Positions 52,719 to 61,776 of a stretch of 64,000 bases of DNA are shown here, one piece after another. The position numbers were made by a program, and so were the translations under genes. Source of the stretch: Lentilactobacillus diolivorans DSM 14421. Lineage in GTDB: Bacteria; Bacillota; Bacilli; Lactobacillales; Lactobacillaceae. Location of the stretch: positions 59,054 through 123,053 of the forward strand of contig NZ_AZEY01000105.1 of the NCBI RefSeq assembly GCF_001434255.1, in the 5' to 3' direction. The notes under the pieces were generated by a model that made no database searches, had not been told where the DNA came from, and worked only from the letters and a program-made list of their open reading frames with translations. Position 1 is the stretch's first letter. Each line of letters starts with the position of its first letter.

Positions 52719-52826
52719 TAACTCTGGTCCCGTGAGGCCAGTAAGAGTCCGAAATTAACCCGGGCAATTTTTGGGTTGAAATCCATCATCTTACTGGCTG
52801 TACAGACAGGGATGGTGGATTTTTAT
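52719..52826 (+). promoter_or_regulatory. PyrR-dependent transcription attenuator
   Basis: The PyrR-binding stem-loop ACTCT (52721-52725) with AGAGT (52744-52748) encloses TCCCGTGAGG, close to the known UCC.G.GAGG loop. GCCAGTAAGA (52737-52746) can instead pair with TCTTACTGGC (52789-52798) as the antiterminator. The terminator AATCCATCATC with GATGGTGGATT plus T-run is at 52779-52826. The three mutually exclusive structures are as in known pyr leaders: UMP-bound PyrR would favour termination before the uracil permease. Confidence 0.88.
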
Positions 52827-52966
52827 TTGCCGTCACCGTGGTTCGGTTTAAAGATTCATTAGCAAAATTAAACTTATCCCAAGAATTCTGGTTCAAATGA
52901 TGAGTCATTGTTTGAGCGGGTTATTGAGATCGAAGCTTAAAAATATAATAGGGGTGGCAAAATTTA

Positions 52967-54325
52967 ATGGCAGATAAAAATGAGTTTCATGACGACCGCG
53001 CAATTTTGGACATTCACGATATGCCGCCGTTTTGGCCGTGGGTCGGCTTATCGTTGCAGCATATGTTTTCAATGTTTGGATCAACCGTTATTGTGCCATT
53101 GATTGTTGGCTTAAGTCCAAGCATTGCGTTATTTGCTTCAGGTGTGGGAACATTATTACATATCATGATTACACAACGCAAAATCCCAGCTTACATGGGA
53201 TCCAGTTTTGCGTTCATCATTCCGATGGCCTCACTAATGAAAACAACTGGATATTCAGCTGTCGGTCAAGGAATTGTTGGTGTCGGGATTGTTTATATGA
53301 TTGTCGCAACAATTATCTGGGCAATTGGATCGGATTGGGTGGATAAGATTTTACCACCGATTGTTGTTGGCCCAATTGTCATGGTCATTGGCTTATCCTT
53401 GGCTGGTAGCGCCGCTAATGATGCCATGATGGGAAATACAAAGCAGTATCATTTACTGTACTTTGGCGTCGCCTTGGCAACTTTATTTTTAGCTATTTTA
53501 TTTAATATGATGTTTAAAGGTTTTATTGGATTGATTCCGGTACTGTTGGCGATTGTCTGTGGGTATATCATCTCTGTCTTTTGTGGCCTGGTTGATCTTC
53601 ATGCCATTGCGGTGGCCCCGTGGTTTAAACTGCCAGCCTTTGAGATTCCCGGATTATCCTATCATTTCAAAATTGATTGGGCGGCGATCCTATCAATTAC
53701 TCCGATTGCCTTTGTGACCATGACTGAACACATGGGGCATATTATGGTATTGGATGAATTAACCGGTCGCGACTTCTTTAAAGATCCTGGCTTGAACCGA
53801 ACCTTGGCTGGTGATGGTGCGGCCTCATTATTTGCCGGACTTGTTGGGGCACCTGCCATGACCAGTTATGGTGAGAATATTGGCGTTATGGCCATCACCA
53901 AGATTCACAGTGTCTACGTTTTAATGGGGGCGGCCGGGTTTGCCATTCTGTTTGCCTTTGTTAATAAATTGAATGTGTTGATTATGCAGATGCCGATGCC
54001 AGTCATTGGTGGGATTAGCTTCCTACTATTTGGAACCATTGCGACCGCCGGGATTCAAATTATGGTGGAAAATAAAATTGACATGGGTGTGAAGCGAAAT
54101 TTGATGATCGCGTCGACGGTCATGGTGATTGGTGTTGGGAATGCTTATCTGCAAATTAAGAGTTTCCAATTTACCGGTTTGGCCTTCGCAACTATTATTG
54201 GAATTGTTTTGAATCTGATTTTGCCGCAGAAGGCGGCCAGTGAAAAAGAACATGAAGCTAAATTGGCGTTGGATAAGAAGCTTCATGAGGCCTCGCAAAA
54301 AGCTTCAAAGGCTAACAAGGACTAA
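52967..54325 (+). CDS. pyrP: Uracil permease (NCS2 nucleobase:cation symporter)
   Basis: 452 residues, about 14 helices. NCS2 marks: LSLQHMFSMFGSTVIVPLIVGLSP split around the TM1 region, AYMGSSFAFI in TM3, and MTEHMGHIMVLDELTGRDF with TSYGENIGVMAIT (TM8 and TM10 binding blocks of UraA). Taking up uracil fits the PyrR attenuator upstream. The C-terminal 30 residues are charged and cytosolic. Confidence 0.94.
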   Translation: MADKNEFHDDRAILDIHDMPPFWPWVGLSLQHMFSMFGSTVIVPLIVGLSPSIALFASGVGTLLHIMITQRKIPAYMGSSFAFIIPMASLMKTTGYSAVGQGIVGVGIVYMIVATIIWAIGSDWVDKILPPIVVGPIVMVIGLSLAGSAANDAMMGNTKQYHLLYFGVALATLFLAILFNMMFKGFIGLIPVLLAIVCGYIISVFCGLVDLHAIAVAPWFKLPAFEIPGLSYHFKIDWAAILSITPIAFVTMTEHMGHIMVLDELTGRDFFKDPGLNRTLAGDGAASLFAGLVGAPAMTSYGENIGVMAITKIHSVYVLMGAAGFAILFAFVNKLNVLIMQMPMPVIGGISFLLFGTIATAGIQIMVENKIDMGVKRNLMIASTVMVIGVGNAYLQIKSFQFTGLAFATIIGIVLNLILPQKAASEKEHEAKLALDKKLHEASQKASKANKD

Positions 54326-54406
54326 CTGAATTTAGGTCATTTATCAACTTTTGCAACGAGAATTAAATTGCGGTAAAATATGCGCTAAATGTCAGGAGGT
54401 TTTTGT

Positions 54407-54895
54407 ATGCAGGAACAATCAAATCAACCACAAGTGATGTATCACCATGCTAGTCATTCACTAGATTTTCAGGCAGCTAAGGAATTGTTTGTTGAATATT
54501 CAAAAGTGATGCATCTTGACCTTGGGTTTCAAGACTTTGCCGATGAATTAAAGGCTTTACCCGATCGGTACAGTGGACCAAAGGGTGACTTGATTTTGGC
54601 GACGGTGGGTGACCAGCTGGCCGGTTCGGTTGCCGTTCATGAATTTAAGCCCGGCATTGCAGAAATGAAACGATTGTACGTTCGGGATGCTTTCCGGCAT
54701 TTAGGGATCGGCCAGGAACTGGTAGCTCGCATCTTAGCCAGCGCAAAAAGTTTGGGCTATCAGTCGATTCGCTTGGATACGCTGGATAAAATGCAATCAG
54801 CCATCAAACTTTATGAAGCCGCCGGGTTTAAAAATATTCAACCATATCGGTTTAATCCCTTAGCCGGCGCAGAATATATGGAATACCAATTTTAA
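54407..54895 (+). CDS. GNAT-family N-acetyltransferase
   Basis: 162 residues from ATG 54407 (AGGAGG upstream). Acetyl-CoA loop EMKRLYVRDAFRHLGIGQELV, then RLDTLDKMQSAIKLYEAAGF near the end. Likely co-transcribed with the next two genes (gaps of 16 and 50 bp). Substrate unknown. Confidence 0.9.
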   Translation: MQEQSNQPQVMYHHASHSLDFQAAKELFVEYSKVMHLDLGFQDFADELKALPDRYSGPKGDLILATVGDQLAGSVAVHEFKPGIAEMKRLYVRDAFRHLGIGQELVARILASAKSLGYQSIRLDTLDKMQSAIKLYEAAGFKNIQPYRFNPLAGAEYMEYQF

Positions 54896-54911
54896 AATTA
54901 GGGGAGTTATC

Positions 54912-55214
54912 ATGCCATTTTTAGCCATATTGCTTGACTGCTTAACGTTAGGCGCCTATTTCTTTCAGCTGCATTTTGGATCACCATTTATTTACGTTTT
55001 GGGGATTGGGTTACAAATTATCGTGACGTTGATTCAGCTGGGATTTTGTTTCTCATACAAGGGTAAACGTTACCGGAATCCTTGGATATTCGGTATTTTC
55101 AAGGCAACCATTCCTTACTCAATTATCATAGTGTCAACCGCCGTGAACGGGATTATGGTGATAATGTATGGGTTTAACTTATTTGGAATTAATAGTGTGA
55201 TTTTTACCGGATAG
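54912..55214 (+). CDS. Small membrane protein, three helices, unknown
   Basis: 100 residues with AGGGGAG before the ATG. Hydrophobic stretches at about 3-20, 26-50 and 66-95, with a basic loop (YKGKRYRNP). No family recognised. Confidence 0.72.
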   Translation: MPFLAILLDCLTLGAYFFQLHFGSPFIYVLGIGLQIIVTLIQLGFCFSYKGKRYRNPWIFGIFKATIPYSIIIVSTAVNGIMVIMYGFNLFGINSVIFTG

Positions 55215-55264
55215 TGACCAGATTCAGTTCTTTGACCATTGCTTTCTTAAAGGTGAGTGAATAA

Positions 55265-55735
55265 ATGACGACTTATGGTGCTTTTGGGATTATTAAGAAT
55301 ACTCAAAACCAAGTTCTGTTAGTTAGAAGACGAGATTTCCCGTTGTGGGATTTGCCGGGTGGTACCCGACAGCAAGGAGAGTCTTTTGAGGACTGTGTTT
55401 GTCGTGAAATCCGTGAAGAAACTGGTTTAACCGTGACGATTAGTGTCTGTGTTGGCCAATACTTTCGTCCATTACATCATGATAAGCAGGTCATATTTAT
55501 GGTTAAATTAAGAGATGTTAATCAATCACTTATGACAGAAGGACCCGAAACTAAGCGGTTGGCTTATTTTTCCATTAATCAGCTGCCTAACAATTTGGTT
55601 GCCCTTCGGCGTCAACAAATTCGGGATGCAATGATCCATAAGCACGGATTGCAGGTTATTGAAAAAGAAAACCGATTGTTATATTCGCTGGAACAAGTTA
55701 TTCGGAAACTAAGCCATTATTTTCAAAAGCACTAA
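55265..55735 (+). CDS. Nudix hydrolase
   Basis: 156 residues. Complete Nudix box GGTRQQGESFEDCVCREIREETGL in two parts (G-x5-E-x7-REUxEExGU), near residues 31-55, coordinating Mg for cleavage of a nucleoside diphosphate derivative. Substrate unknown. AGGTGAG before the ATG. Ends directly at a terminator. Confidence 0.92.
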   Translation: MTTYGAFGIIKNTQNQVLLVRRRDFPLWDLPGGTRQQGESFEDCVCREIREETGLTVTISVCVGQYFRPLHHDKQVIFMVKLRDVNQSLMTEGPETKRLAYFSINQLPNNLVALRRQQIRDAMIHKHGLQVIEKENRLLYSLEQVIRKLSHYFQKH

Positions 55736-55780
55736 AAAAACACCCTTATCGACACTTTTCTGCCGGTAAGGGTGTTTTTG
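55735..55780. terminator. Bidirectional terminator
   Basis: AAAAAACACCCTTA pairs with TAAGGGTGTTTTT around an 19-base loop. Shared by the Nudix gene and the convergent MarR gene. Confidence 0.92.
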
Positions 55781-55797
55781 GACAATATTGAGACAAA

Positions 55798-56364
55798 CTA
55801 TCTGAAAATAATAAATCTTGGACCGCCAAATCCATGACCATGATGAGGACCGGGGCCGCCGAAACCACGGCCACGAGGCCCATGAGGACCACCGAATCCA
55901 TGGTGATGGTGGAAGCCGTCTGGTCGATCATCGCGATCAGGAAGTTTGGCTTTGAGTGACCCATTTAATTTATCGAACAATGTGTTTAACTGATCGACTT
56001 CTTCATCGGAAAGGCCGTCAAAAATTGAATTAATCAAGTCATCTGAGGAACCTTCGTCAGTTTCAATTGCCTTTTTTCCTTCATCCGTTAATGAAACGTT
56101 GGTAACTCGTTTGTCATTTTCGTCAGGGGTCCGGGTGATCAAGCCGCGATCTTCCAACTTGGATAACAATTCAGTTAGTGATGATGGTCGAATATCTAGA
56201 ATTTCAGCTAGTTGTGATTGAATCAAGGTACCTTCTTTAGCCAAAACGTGCAATACCCGGTGCTGGCCTCTTAATTGATAAGGGCGAGCTGAATGCCGGG
56301 CTAGCCGTTGTGAGCCGTGAAGGAAACCAAAGATTTTTCGTAATAACTCATTTTTGTCTGTCAT
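55798..56364 (-). CDS. MarR-family regulator with His/Gly-rich tail
   Basis: 188 residues from ATG 56364 (GAAGGAG upstream). MarR winged HTH at about 30-100: TLIQSQLAEILDIRPSSLTE then LLSKLEDRGLITRTPDENDKR. After residue 148 comes a low-complexity tail with HHHH (152-155), H161, H174, H175 and H177 among Gly and Pro, ending PRFIIFR. Such tails can bind Ni, Zn or Cu; whether this one senses metal is open. TTAGGTACCTAA palindromes upstream (56455 and 56513) are probable autoregulatory sites. Divergent from the MerR gene. Confidence 0.88.
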   Translation of the reverse strand: MTDKNELLRKIFGFLHGSQRLARHSARPYQLRGQHRVLHVLAKEGTLIQSQLAEILDIRPSSLTELLSKLEDRGLITRTPDENDKRVTNVSLTDEGKKAIETDEGSSDDLINSIFDGLSDEEVDQLNTLFDKLNGSLKAKLPDRDDRPDGFHHHHGFGGPHGPRGRGFGGPGPHHGHGFGGPRFIIFR

Positions 56365-56454
56365 ATGAAAATCTCCTTCGTGATTGATGCGGTTGAACAA
56401 ACCAGCTGGTTCAAGTAGAAAAACTGACTCATTCAAACGACTCTGTTAGTTTGC

Positions 56455-56524
56455 TTAGGTACCTAACAATGAGTAGTATAGCTGGCCCAAGATAAAAGGT
56501 CAACGATTTTGTTTCGGTACCTAA
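56455..56524. promoter_or_regulatory. Two MarR-type operator palindromes
   Basis: TTAGGTACCTAA (56455-56466) is a perfect 12-bp palindrome. TTCGGTACCTAA (56513-56524) matches it at 11 of 12 positions, 58 bp away. Both lie upstream of the MarR start at 56364, in the divergent region. Confidence 0.75.
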
Positions 56525-56560
56525 TAATATAGTTTTTGAAAAATGGGTTATTAAAAATGT

Positions 56561-56591
56561 TTGACATTAACGTTGCGTTAACCCGTATTAT
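56561..56591 (+). promoter_or_regulatory. MerR-type promoter with 19-bp spacer and dyad
   Basis: TTGACA (56561-56566) and TATTAT (56586-56591) are separated by 19 bp instead of 17. The spacer begins with the perfect dyad TTAACG-TTG-CGTTAA (56567-56581). An over-long spacer holding the operator is the hallmark of promoters that MerR proteins activate by DNA distortion. Confidence 0.85.
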
Positions 56592-56614
56592 TTTAAATGA
56601 AGGAGGTGAACCGG

Positions 56615-57373
56615 TTGTCTTATACCATCAAGGAACTTTCAAAGTTAACAGGTTTAACGCCACGAACACTGCGCTATTATGAATCTTTGAATTTGCTGAA
56701 ACCTAAAAGAAACCAATTATCGAATTACCGGATTTATAATGATCAGGATGTTAAACTCATCCAGCAGATTATGATTTTTAAAGAGATGGATTTTGAGTTG
56801 AAACAAATTGAGAGAATTTTGAAATCACCCACTTTTGACTTGCTGACGGAACTCGAAAAACAAGCAGAGTTTCTAAAAGCAAAACAGGTGCACTTAAATG
56901 CCGTTATTAACAATGTTGAACAAACGATTACAGAACAGAAAGGATTAACAAAGATGACAGATCAAGAACGATTTAAAGCACTGAAACAAGGGCAAATTGA
57001 TCAGAATGAGGCCATTTATGGTTCCGAAATTCGTGACCAGTATGGGGATAAACTGATTGATGCCAGTAATCAACATTATCAATCATTGGATCAGAAAGAA
57101 ATGACTCAACTAACAAAAATTGAACATCAATTAATTGGTGACTTAAAAACGATTCTGCGGGAGCCGGATAAAAAAGAGACTCTTGCATCTCAAATCTTTA
57201 AACTGCATCAAGCATGGATTCAAATTATAATGCCAAATTACAGTTTACAAATTCACCGAGGCATCGCTCAAATTTACTTAAGTGATAAACGTTTTCAGGC
57301 GTATTATGATCAAAAAGCCGGATCTGGAGCAACAAAGATGCTCGTTGGAATTATTATTCGTTATACACATTAA
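56615..57373 (+). CDS. MerR-family regulator with TipAS-type effector domain
   Basis: 252 residues if started at TTG 56615, placed by AAGGAGGTG; an upstream ATG at 56597 overlaps that site. MerR HTH (YTIKELSKLTGLTPRTLRYYES, residues 3-24), coiled-coil dimerisation helix (about 75-115), then a TipAS domain (about 120-250; QIDQNEAIYGSEIRDQYG). TipAS domains bind thiopeptides or other hydrophobic drugs. The protein most likely controls its own promoter at 56561-56591; no efflux gene is adjacent. Confidence 0.88.
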   Translation: MSYTIKELSKLTGLTPRTLRYYESLNLLKPKRNQLSNYRIYNDQDVKLIQQIMIFKEMDFELKQIERILKSPTFDLLTELEKQAEFLKAKQVHLNAVINNVEQTITEQKGLTKMTDQERFKALKQGQIDQNEAIYGSEIRDQYGDKLIDASNQHYQSLDQKEMTQLTKIEHQLIGDLKTILREPDKKETLASQIFKLHQAWIQIIMPNYSLQIHRGIAQIYLSDKRFQAYYDQKAGSGATKMLVGIIIRYTH

Positions 57374-57386
57374 GAAGCCTAAAATT

Positions 57387-57445
57387 AATTAAACGAGGTG
57401 CCGATACGACAAGCTAATGCTGTCATACCGGCACCTCGTTTAATT
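57387..57445. terminator. Long bidirectional hairpin between convergent genes
   Basis: AATTAAACGAGGTGCCG (57387-57403) pairs perfectly with CGGCACCTCGTTTAATT (57429-57445); an inner GACA/TGTC pairs too. A terminator for merR and the dipeptidase gene. Confidence 0.85.
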
Positions 57446-57475
57446 GGAACATCTGGTTTGATTCGGATTAGGTTA

Positions 57476-58822
57476 CTAACGATCATTAACACACAGCCGT
57501 TTAATTGCCTCAGCATAAATTTCCATGGCTTTAAACATTGATTCCAACGCCCAATTTTCGTTTACCTGATGCATGAAATCCGGAGTTCCCGGCAGCATTG
57601 CCCCATACGCCACACAATGATGCATGGTTCGGGCGTAAGTGGCGCCACCAGAAATTTGAGGTGGTGTTTGATCACCTGTGATGTCTTGATAAACTGTCAT
57701 TAGCGTTTTGACCAAGTGACTGTCAGTTGGAACATAGAGTGGTGCCAAGTAATCATAGGGTTCATAGTGCAGGTCATATGGTGCAATTTTGTTTGCCAAT
57801 TTTTTGATCAGCTCATCCCGATCAATTGTCACTGGAATCCGCATGTCAAGCTGCATTCTGGTTTCATTTTGATCTATTTTGAGACTGGAAATATTAACGG
57901 TCAAATGACCTGACTGCTGATCCTCAATATTACCGAGAATATTGGCTCCAGTGGCGTCTTCTTTAAAGTGTTTACCAAGAAAATCAAGTGGCTGGCTTGG
58001 AAAAACTTGATCTAATGCCATTGCCAACCTTAGGACCACGTTAGTTCCCTGTGGTGCGTTCATCGCATGCACTGATTTTCCAATCACGGTGAGACCATCG
58101 GTGCCAAGGTCTTGATAGTCAAAGCCTTGCTGATCTAACGCTTGTTTAACCTCAGCAATTTTGGGACCGTTGTAACTTGCCTTGGCAGGGACAGCATTGA
58201 AGGCCCCTTGTAAGTCAATTGATAAGTCAGCTTGGCCAGGTCCAACCAAGTAAGCCTGTTCCAATCCCTTTTCCGCGTAAATTAGCGGAAACTCGGCATC
58301 CGGGGCAATCCCCAGATCAATTGGTTTTTCGTTGGCGTTATAAACTTTCATGTCACGCCAGAGTGATTCCTCATCGGTTCCAAAAATAAAGCGAATCGTT
58401 TTATTGAATTGGTATCCTTGATCCATTAGTGATTTAACCGCAAACATGGCAGCCATCGTCGGACCTTTATCGTCTTGGGCTCCCCGACCATAAATGTGAT
58501 CGTTAATGACCTTGGCGTGGAAGGGATCGTGATCCCAATCATCCGGGTCACCAGTAGCAACAACGTCGACGTGGCCGATAATGCCAAAAATTTGTTCACC
58601 CGTTCCGATTTCTGCGTAACCATAGTTGCCATTGGGGTCTTTATAGGTCTTGAAACCATTCTCACTGGCAATTGTTAATACTTCAGTTAACGCAGCGTCG
58701 ATTCCCTTTCCAAACGGAGTTGTCGCAGTAATTGTTGCTTCATCGTAAACGGATGGCTGATTAATTAGTCTTTTTAAAGCTTTAACGGCGGCTTGCTGCA
58801 CTTCAGTGATAATAGTTGTCAT
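57476..58822 (-). CDS. pepV: M20 dipeptidase, PepV/Sapep family
   Basis: 448 residues, a zinc aminopeptidase-type dipeptidase of the cytosol. Metal-binding blocks: GIIGHVDVVATGD (His and Asp), YGRGAQDDKGP (bridging Asp), FGTDEESLW (catalytic Glu and metal Glu), IAPDAEFPLIYAEKG, and the C-terminal His in GTPDFMHQVNE. The lid domain lies about residues 185-350. GGAGG before the ATG. It follows a YfcC-type transporter by 50 bp and is read in the same direction upstream of it in transcription order second or separate; the pair suggests import and cleavage of peptides. Confidence 0.9.
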   Translation of the reverse strand: MTTIITEVQQAAVKALKRLINQPSVYDEATITATTPFGKGIDAALTEVLTIASENGFKTYKDPNGNYGYAEIGTGEQIFGIIGHVDVVATGDPDDWDHDPFHAKVINDHIYGRGAQDDKGPTMAAMFAVKSLMDQGYQFNKTIRFIFGTDEESLWRDMKVYNANEKPIDLGIAPDAEFPLIYAEKGLEQAYLVGPGQADLSIDLQGAFNAVPAKASYNGPKIAEVKQALDQQGFDYQDLGTDGLTVIGKSVHAMNAPQGTNVVLRLAMALDQVFPSQPLDFLGKHFKEDATGANILGNIEDQQSGHLTVNISSLKIDQNETRMQLDMRIPVTIDRDELIKKLANKIAPYDLHYEPYDYLAPLYVPTDSHLVKTLMTVYQDITGDQTPPQISGGATYARTMHHCVAYGAMLPGTPDFMHQVNENWALESMFKAMEIYAEAIKRLCVNDR

Positions 58823-58871
58823 ATGAATTGCCTCCTAAAACGGGTTATAAAAAGTGGCTGGTTTTGCGTCA

Positions 58872-60389
58872 TTACAGTAAGGCTAGCACACTCAGGAAAA
58901 TCATGGTTGTGATTAGTAGGTAAATCATGAGTTTAAACATGAATTTCCACCAAACCGTGATGTTAACATGTGCGATTGCAAGGGCACCCATTACAACGCC
59001 GGATGTCGGCGTGATCAGGTTTACCCAGCCGGATGCGCTTTGATAGGCAGTCACGACTAAGCTTGGATCAACACCGGCAAATTTACCCATTGGACCAATA
59101 ATTCCCATGGTTGCGGCTGCTAAACCGGATGTTGACGGAATCAGGAATGACATTGGAATGTAGAAAATGTAAGCCAAAGTGATGAAGACAGCGGAGTTTA
59201 AGTTTGAAAGTCCCATTTCGCCCCAGTGAAGGACTGTGGCTGTAATGTTACCATCATTCATGATCACTTGGATCCCGCGGGCAACGGCCACGATAATTGC
59301 AACACCCAAGAATTCGCCCATGCCATTTAAAAATGATGTCACAAAGGCCGATTCTTTCATTTTAAAGACAAACATTACAACTACTGCCATCAATAGGAAT
59401 AACGTTGTGATTTCTGTAAAGTACCATGAACCAAATGGGACTAAATGAGAACCAACCAGGCTGCCAAGGACAGGGATTCCCTGAAGCCATTTTGTGAAGC
59501 TGACAAAGAATGTCCATTTTTCATTGATTTGGTCCCAAGGGATTAGCCCCATAATCATGATCAAAAATGTAATGCCAAACAACCAGAGAACCAGCTTTTG
59601 ACGAGTTGTCATTTTGGTGCCGGCCTCATCCCGGTTATTCAGCGCAAAGCGTTTCAGATCTTCTTCACGTTGCGCAAAGACCAATGATTTGCCAGGGTGC
59701 TTTTCAATCTTGGAGGCATATCGATAAACATACAGAATACTGATAATCACAACAATAACCAGAAGGACAATTCGAGAAAGAATGCCATCACCCGGTGAGA
59801 TATTGAGGGTCTGTGAAGCGACTCCGGTTGCAAACGGGTTAACAGTTGACGCCAAGCAACCAACTTGTGAGCCAACCAGGACAATCGCAACGGCAACCAG
59901 TGAATCGAAGCCAACGGCAATCATTACTGGAATCAACAGCGGATAAAAGGCAATGGTTTCCTCGGCCATGCCGTAGGTCGAACCACCCAGTGCAAACAGG
60001 ATCATCAGCAGTGGAATCAAGATCTTTTCTTTACCTTTGTATTTTTCCACAACACTGGCGATACCATCATCCAACGCTCTGGTTTGATTGACAACGCCCA
60101 GGAACCCGCCGATAACTAAAATAAATAGCGAAATCGAAATGGCACCTTCTGTTTTGTCATTACCGATCATTCCGTAAATGGGTGCGGAAAAGACATCCCA
60201 GATTCCCTGCGGATTAGCAGCCACCGCCCGATAAGTGTGGGCGATAATGTTACCTGCTTTGTCGGTTGAATACTGGCCTGCCGGAATCATCCAGGTTAAA
60301 AGTGCGACGAAGATAATAATTAGAAACAGAATGGTATATGCGGAAGGCATCTTAAAGGTTTTCTTAGGTGGCGTTTGTTGATTTTTCAT
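58872..60389 (-). CDS. YfcC-family membrane transporter
   Basis: 505 residues from ATG 60389 (AGGAAG eight bases upstream); a GTG at 60398 overlaps that site. About 12 helices; the opening MPSAYTILFLIIIFVALLTWMIP... with PAGQY, and paired re-entrant-like blocks GGSTYGMAEETIAFYPLL and IPSTSGLAAATMGIIGP mark the YfcC/DcuC-like group. Substrates proposed for the family include amino acids, dicarboxylates and peptides. It precedes the PepV-like gene (49-bp gap), so a role in peptide or amino-acid supply is likely. Confidence 0.88.
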   Translation of the reverse strand: MKNQQTPPKKTFKMPSAYTILFLIIIFVALLTWMIPAGQYSTDKAGNIIAHTYRAVAANPQGIWDVFSAPIYGMIGNDKTEGAISISLFILVIGGFLGVVNQTRALDDGIASVVEKYKGKEKILIPLLMILFALGGSTYGMAEETIAFYPLLIPVMIAVGFDSLVAVAIVLVGSQVGCLASTVNPFATGVASQTLNISPGDGILSRIVLLVIVVIISILYVYRYASKIEKHPGKSLVFAQREEDLKRFALNNRDEAGTKMTTRQKLVLWLFGITFLIMIMGLIPWDQINEKWTFFVSFTKWLQGIPVLGSLVGSHLVPFGSWYFTEITTLFLLMAVVVMFVFKMKESAFVTSFLNGMGEFLGVAIIVAVARGIQVIMNDGNITATVLHWGEMGLSNLNSAVFITLAYIFYIPMSFLIPSTSGLAAATMGIIGPMGKFAGVDPSLVVTAYQSASGWVNLITPTSGVVMGALAIAHVNITVWWKFMFKLMIYLLITTMIFLSVLALL

Positions 60390-60687
60390 GGTTGTCACTT
60401 CCTTTTCTTATTCTGATTTGATTTTACAAAAGACTTATTGATTTTCCGTGAATAATGTTTGAATGTTTATATCCAAATTCACAATCAAATCGTAAAAATG
60501 GTGTTGGTCATAGTTGACGTTAAGTCATGAAAGAACTGGCAGACTGGAATTTGGCTGATCATCGTCCAAATAATATGAAGAAAGTTTGCTCAGAATTCGA
60601 AAAATTTTGGATCATAAGCTTAAAAGAAAGCCGAAGAAGGGTGACAAGTGATAAACTAATGGCAAATAATATTTGGAGGACGAACTT

Positions 60688-61653
60688 ATGAAGATTGTTG
60701 ATTTAGATGGTTACGGACTCAATCCTGGTGATTTAAGCTGGGATGGGTTTAAAGCACTAGGTGATTTTACCAATTACGATCGGACGGCTGATGGCGATAA
60801 TGATAAAAAAGTCGAACGCATTGGGGATGCTGAAATTGTGCTCACAAATAAGACATCTCTAAATAAACAGGTGATTGACGCGGCACCTAAATTGAAATAT
60901 ATTGGCGTTTTGGCAACCGGATTTAACGTGGTTGATTTATCAGCCGCAACGGATAATAACGTGGTTGTGACCAACATTCCAAGTTACGGAACGGATGCCG
61001 TTGCTCAGCACACGTTTGCCTTGTTGTTGGAAATTACCAATCAAGTCGGGCTACATGCACAAGCTGTTAGAGATGGTGAATGGAGTGCCAGCACGGACTT
61101 TACATTTTGGAAGAAGCCGTTAATTTCTTTAACCGATAAAACTTTGGGAATTATTGGATTTGGCCATATTGGTCAGGCGGTTGCCCAAATTGCACATGTC
61201 TTTGGCATGAACGTGATTTTTTATAATCATCACGAAAAAGAGGTTCAAGTCGACTGGCTAAAGCAGGTTTCTTTGGATGAATTGTTAAAACAATCGGATG
61301 TGATTAGTCTCCACACGCCACAGACGCCGGAAACAACTGATCTTATTAATCAGGAGACAATTGCTAAAATGAAGGATGGCGCGATTATTATTAACACAGC
61401 GCGTGGCGGCCTGCTAAACGAACAGGACGTTGCAGCTGCATTAAATAGCGGTAAATTGTATGCACTGGGGGCTGACGTGGCCTCTCAGGAACCAATTAAT
61501 GCTGACAATCCATTGCTAACTGCTAAGAATGCCTATCTCACACCGCACATTGCTTGGGCACCAACCGAAATTCGGGAACGGTTAATGGGCATTGCCGTTG
61601 ATAATTTGAAAGCTTATTTGGCTGGTAAGCCGATAAATGTTGTGAATAAATAA
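60688..61653 (+). CDS. D-2-hydroxyacid dehydrogenase
   Basis: 321 residues from ATG 60688 (GGAGGA upstream); a TTG at 60673 overlaps the ribosome site. NAD-binding GFGHIGQAVAQIA (GxGxxG, about residue 148), substrate Arg in NTARGGLLN, catalytic Glu in ASQEP and His in LTPHIAWAP. NADH preference would need an Asp 18 residues after the glycines; here NHHEKE follows, so the cofactor is unclear. Closest in pattern to hydroxypyruvate/glycerate reductases. Single gene. Confidence 0.92.
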   Translation: MKIVDLDGYGLNPGDLSWDGFKALGDFTNYDRTADGDNDKKVERIGDAEIVLTNKTSLNKQVIDAAPKLKYIGVLATGFNVVDLSAATDNNVVVTNIPSYGTDAVAQHTFALLLEITNQVGLHAQAVRDGEWSASTDFTFWKKPLISLTDKTLGIIGFGHIGQAVAQIAHVFGMNVIFYNHHEKEVQVDWLKQVSLDELLKQSDVISLHTPQTPETTDLINQETIAKMKDGAIIINTARGGLLNEQDVAAALNSGKLYALGADVASQEPINADNPLLTAKNAYLTPHIAWAPTEIRERLMGIAVDNLKAYLAGKPINVVNK

Positions 61654-61717
61654 TTTAGTTTTTAAAAATCGATTTTTTTGATGACGATGATAACTGTCAC
61701 TTACTATTCAACACATT

Positions 61718-61756
61718 AAGGCACTTTTAGAACGAATTAAGTTCAAGAAGTGCCTT
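61718..61756. terminator. Intrinsic terminator after dehydrogenase gene
   Basis: AAGGCACTT pairs with AAGTGCCTT, with an inner GAAC/GTTC pair, followed by GGTGTGTTTTT. Confidence 0.8.
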
Positions 61757-61776
61757 GGTGTGTTTTTGCTTAATGG

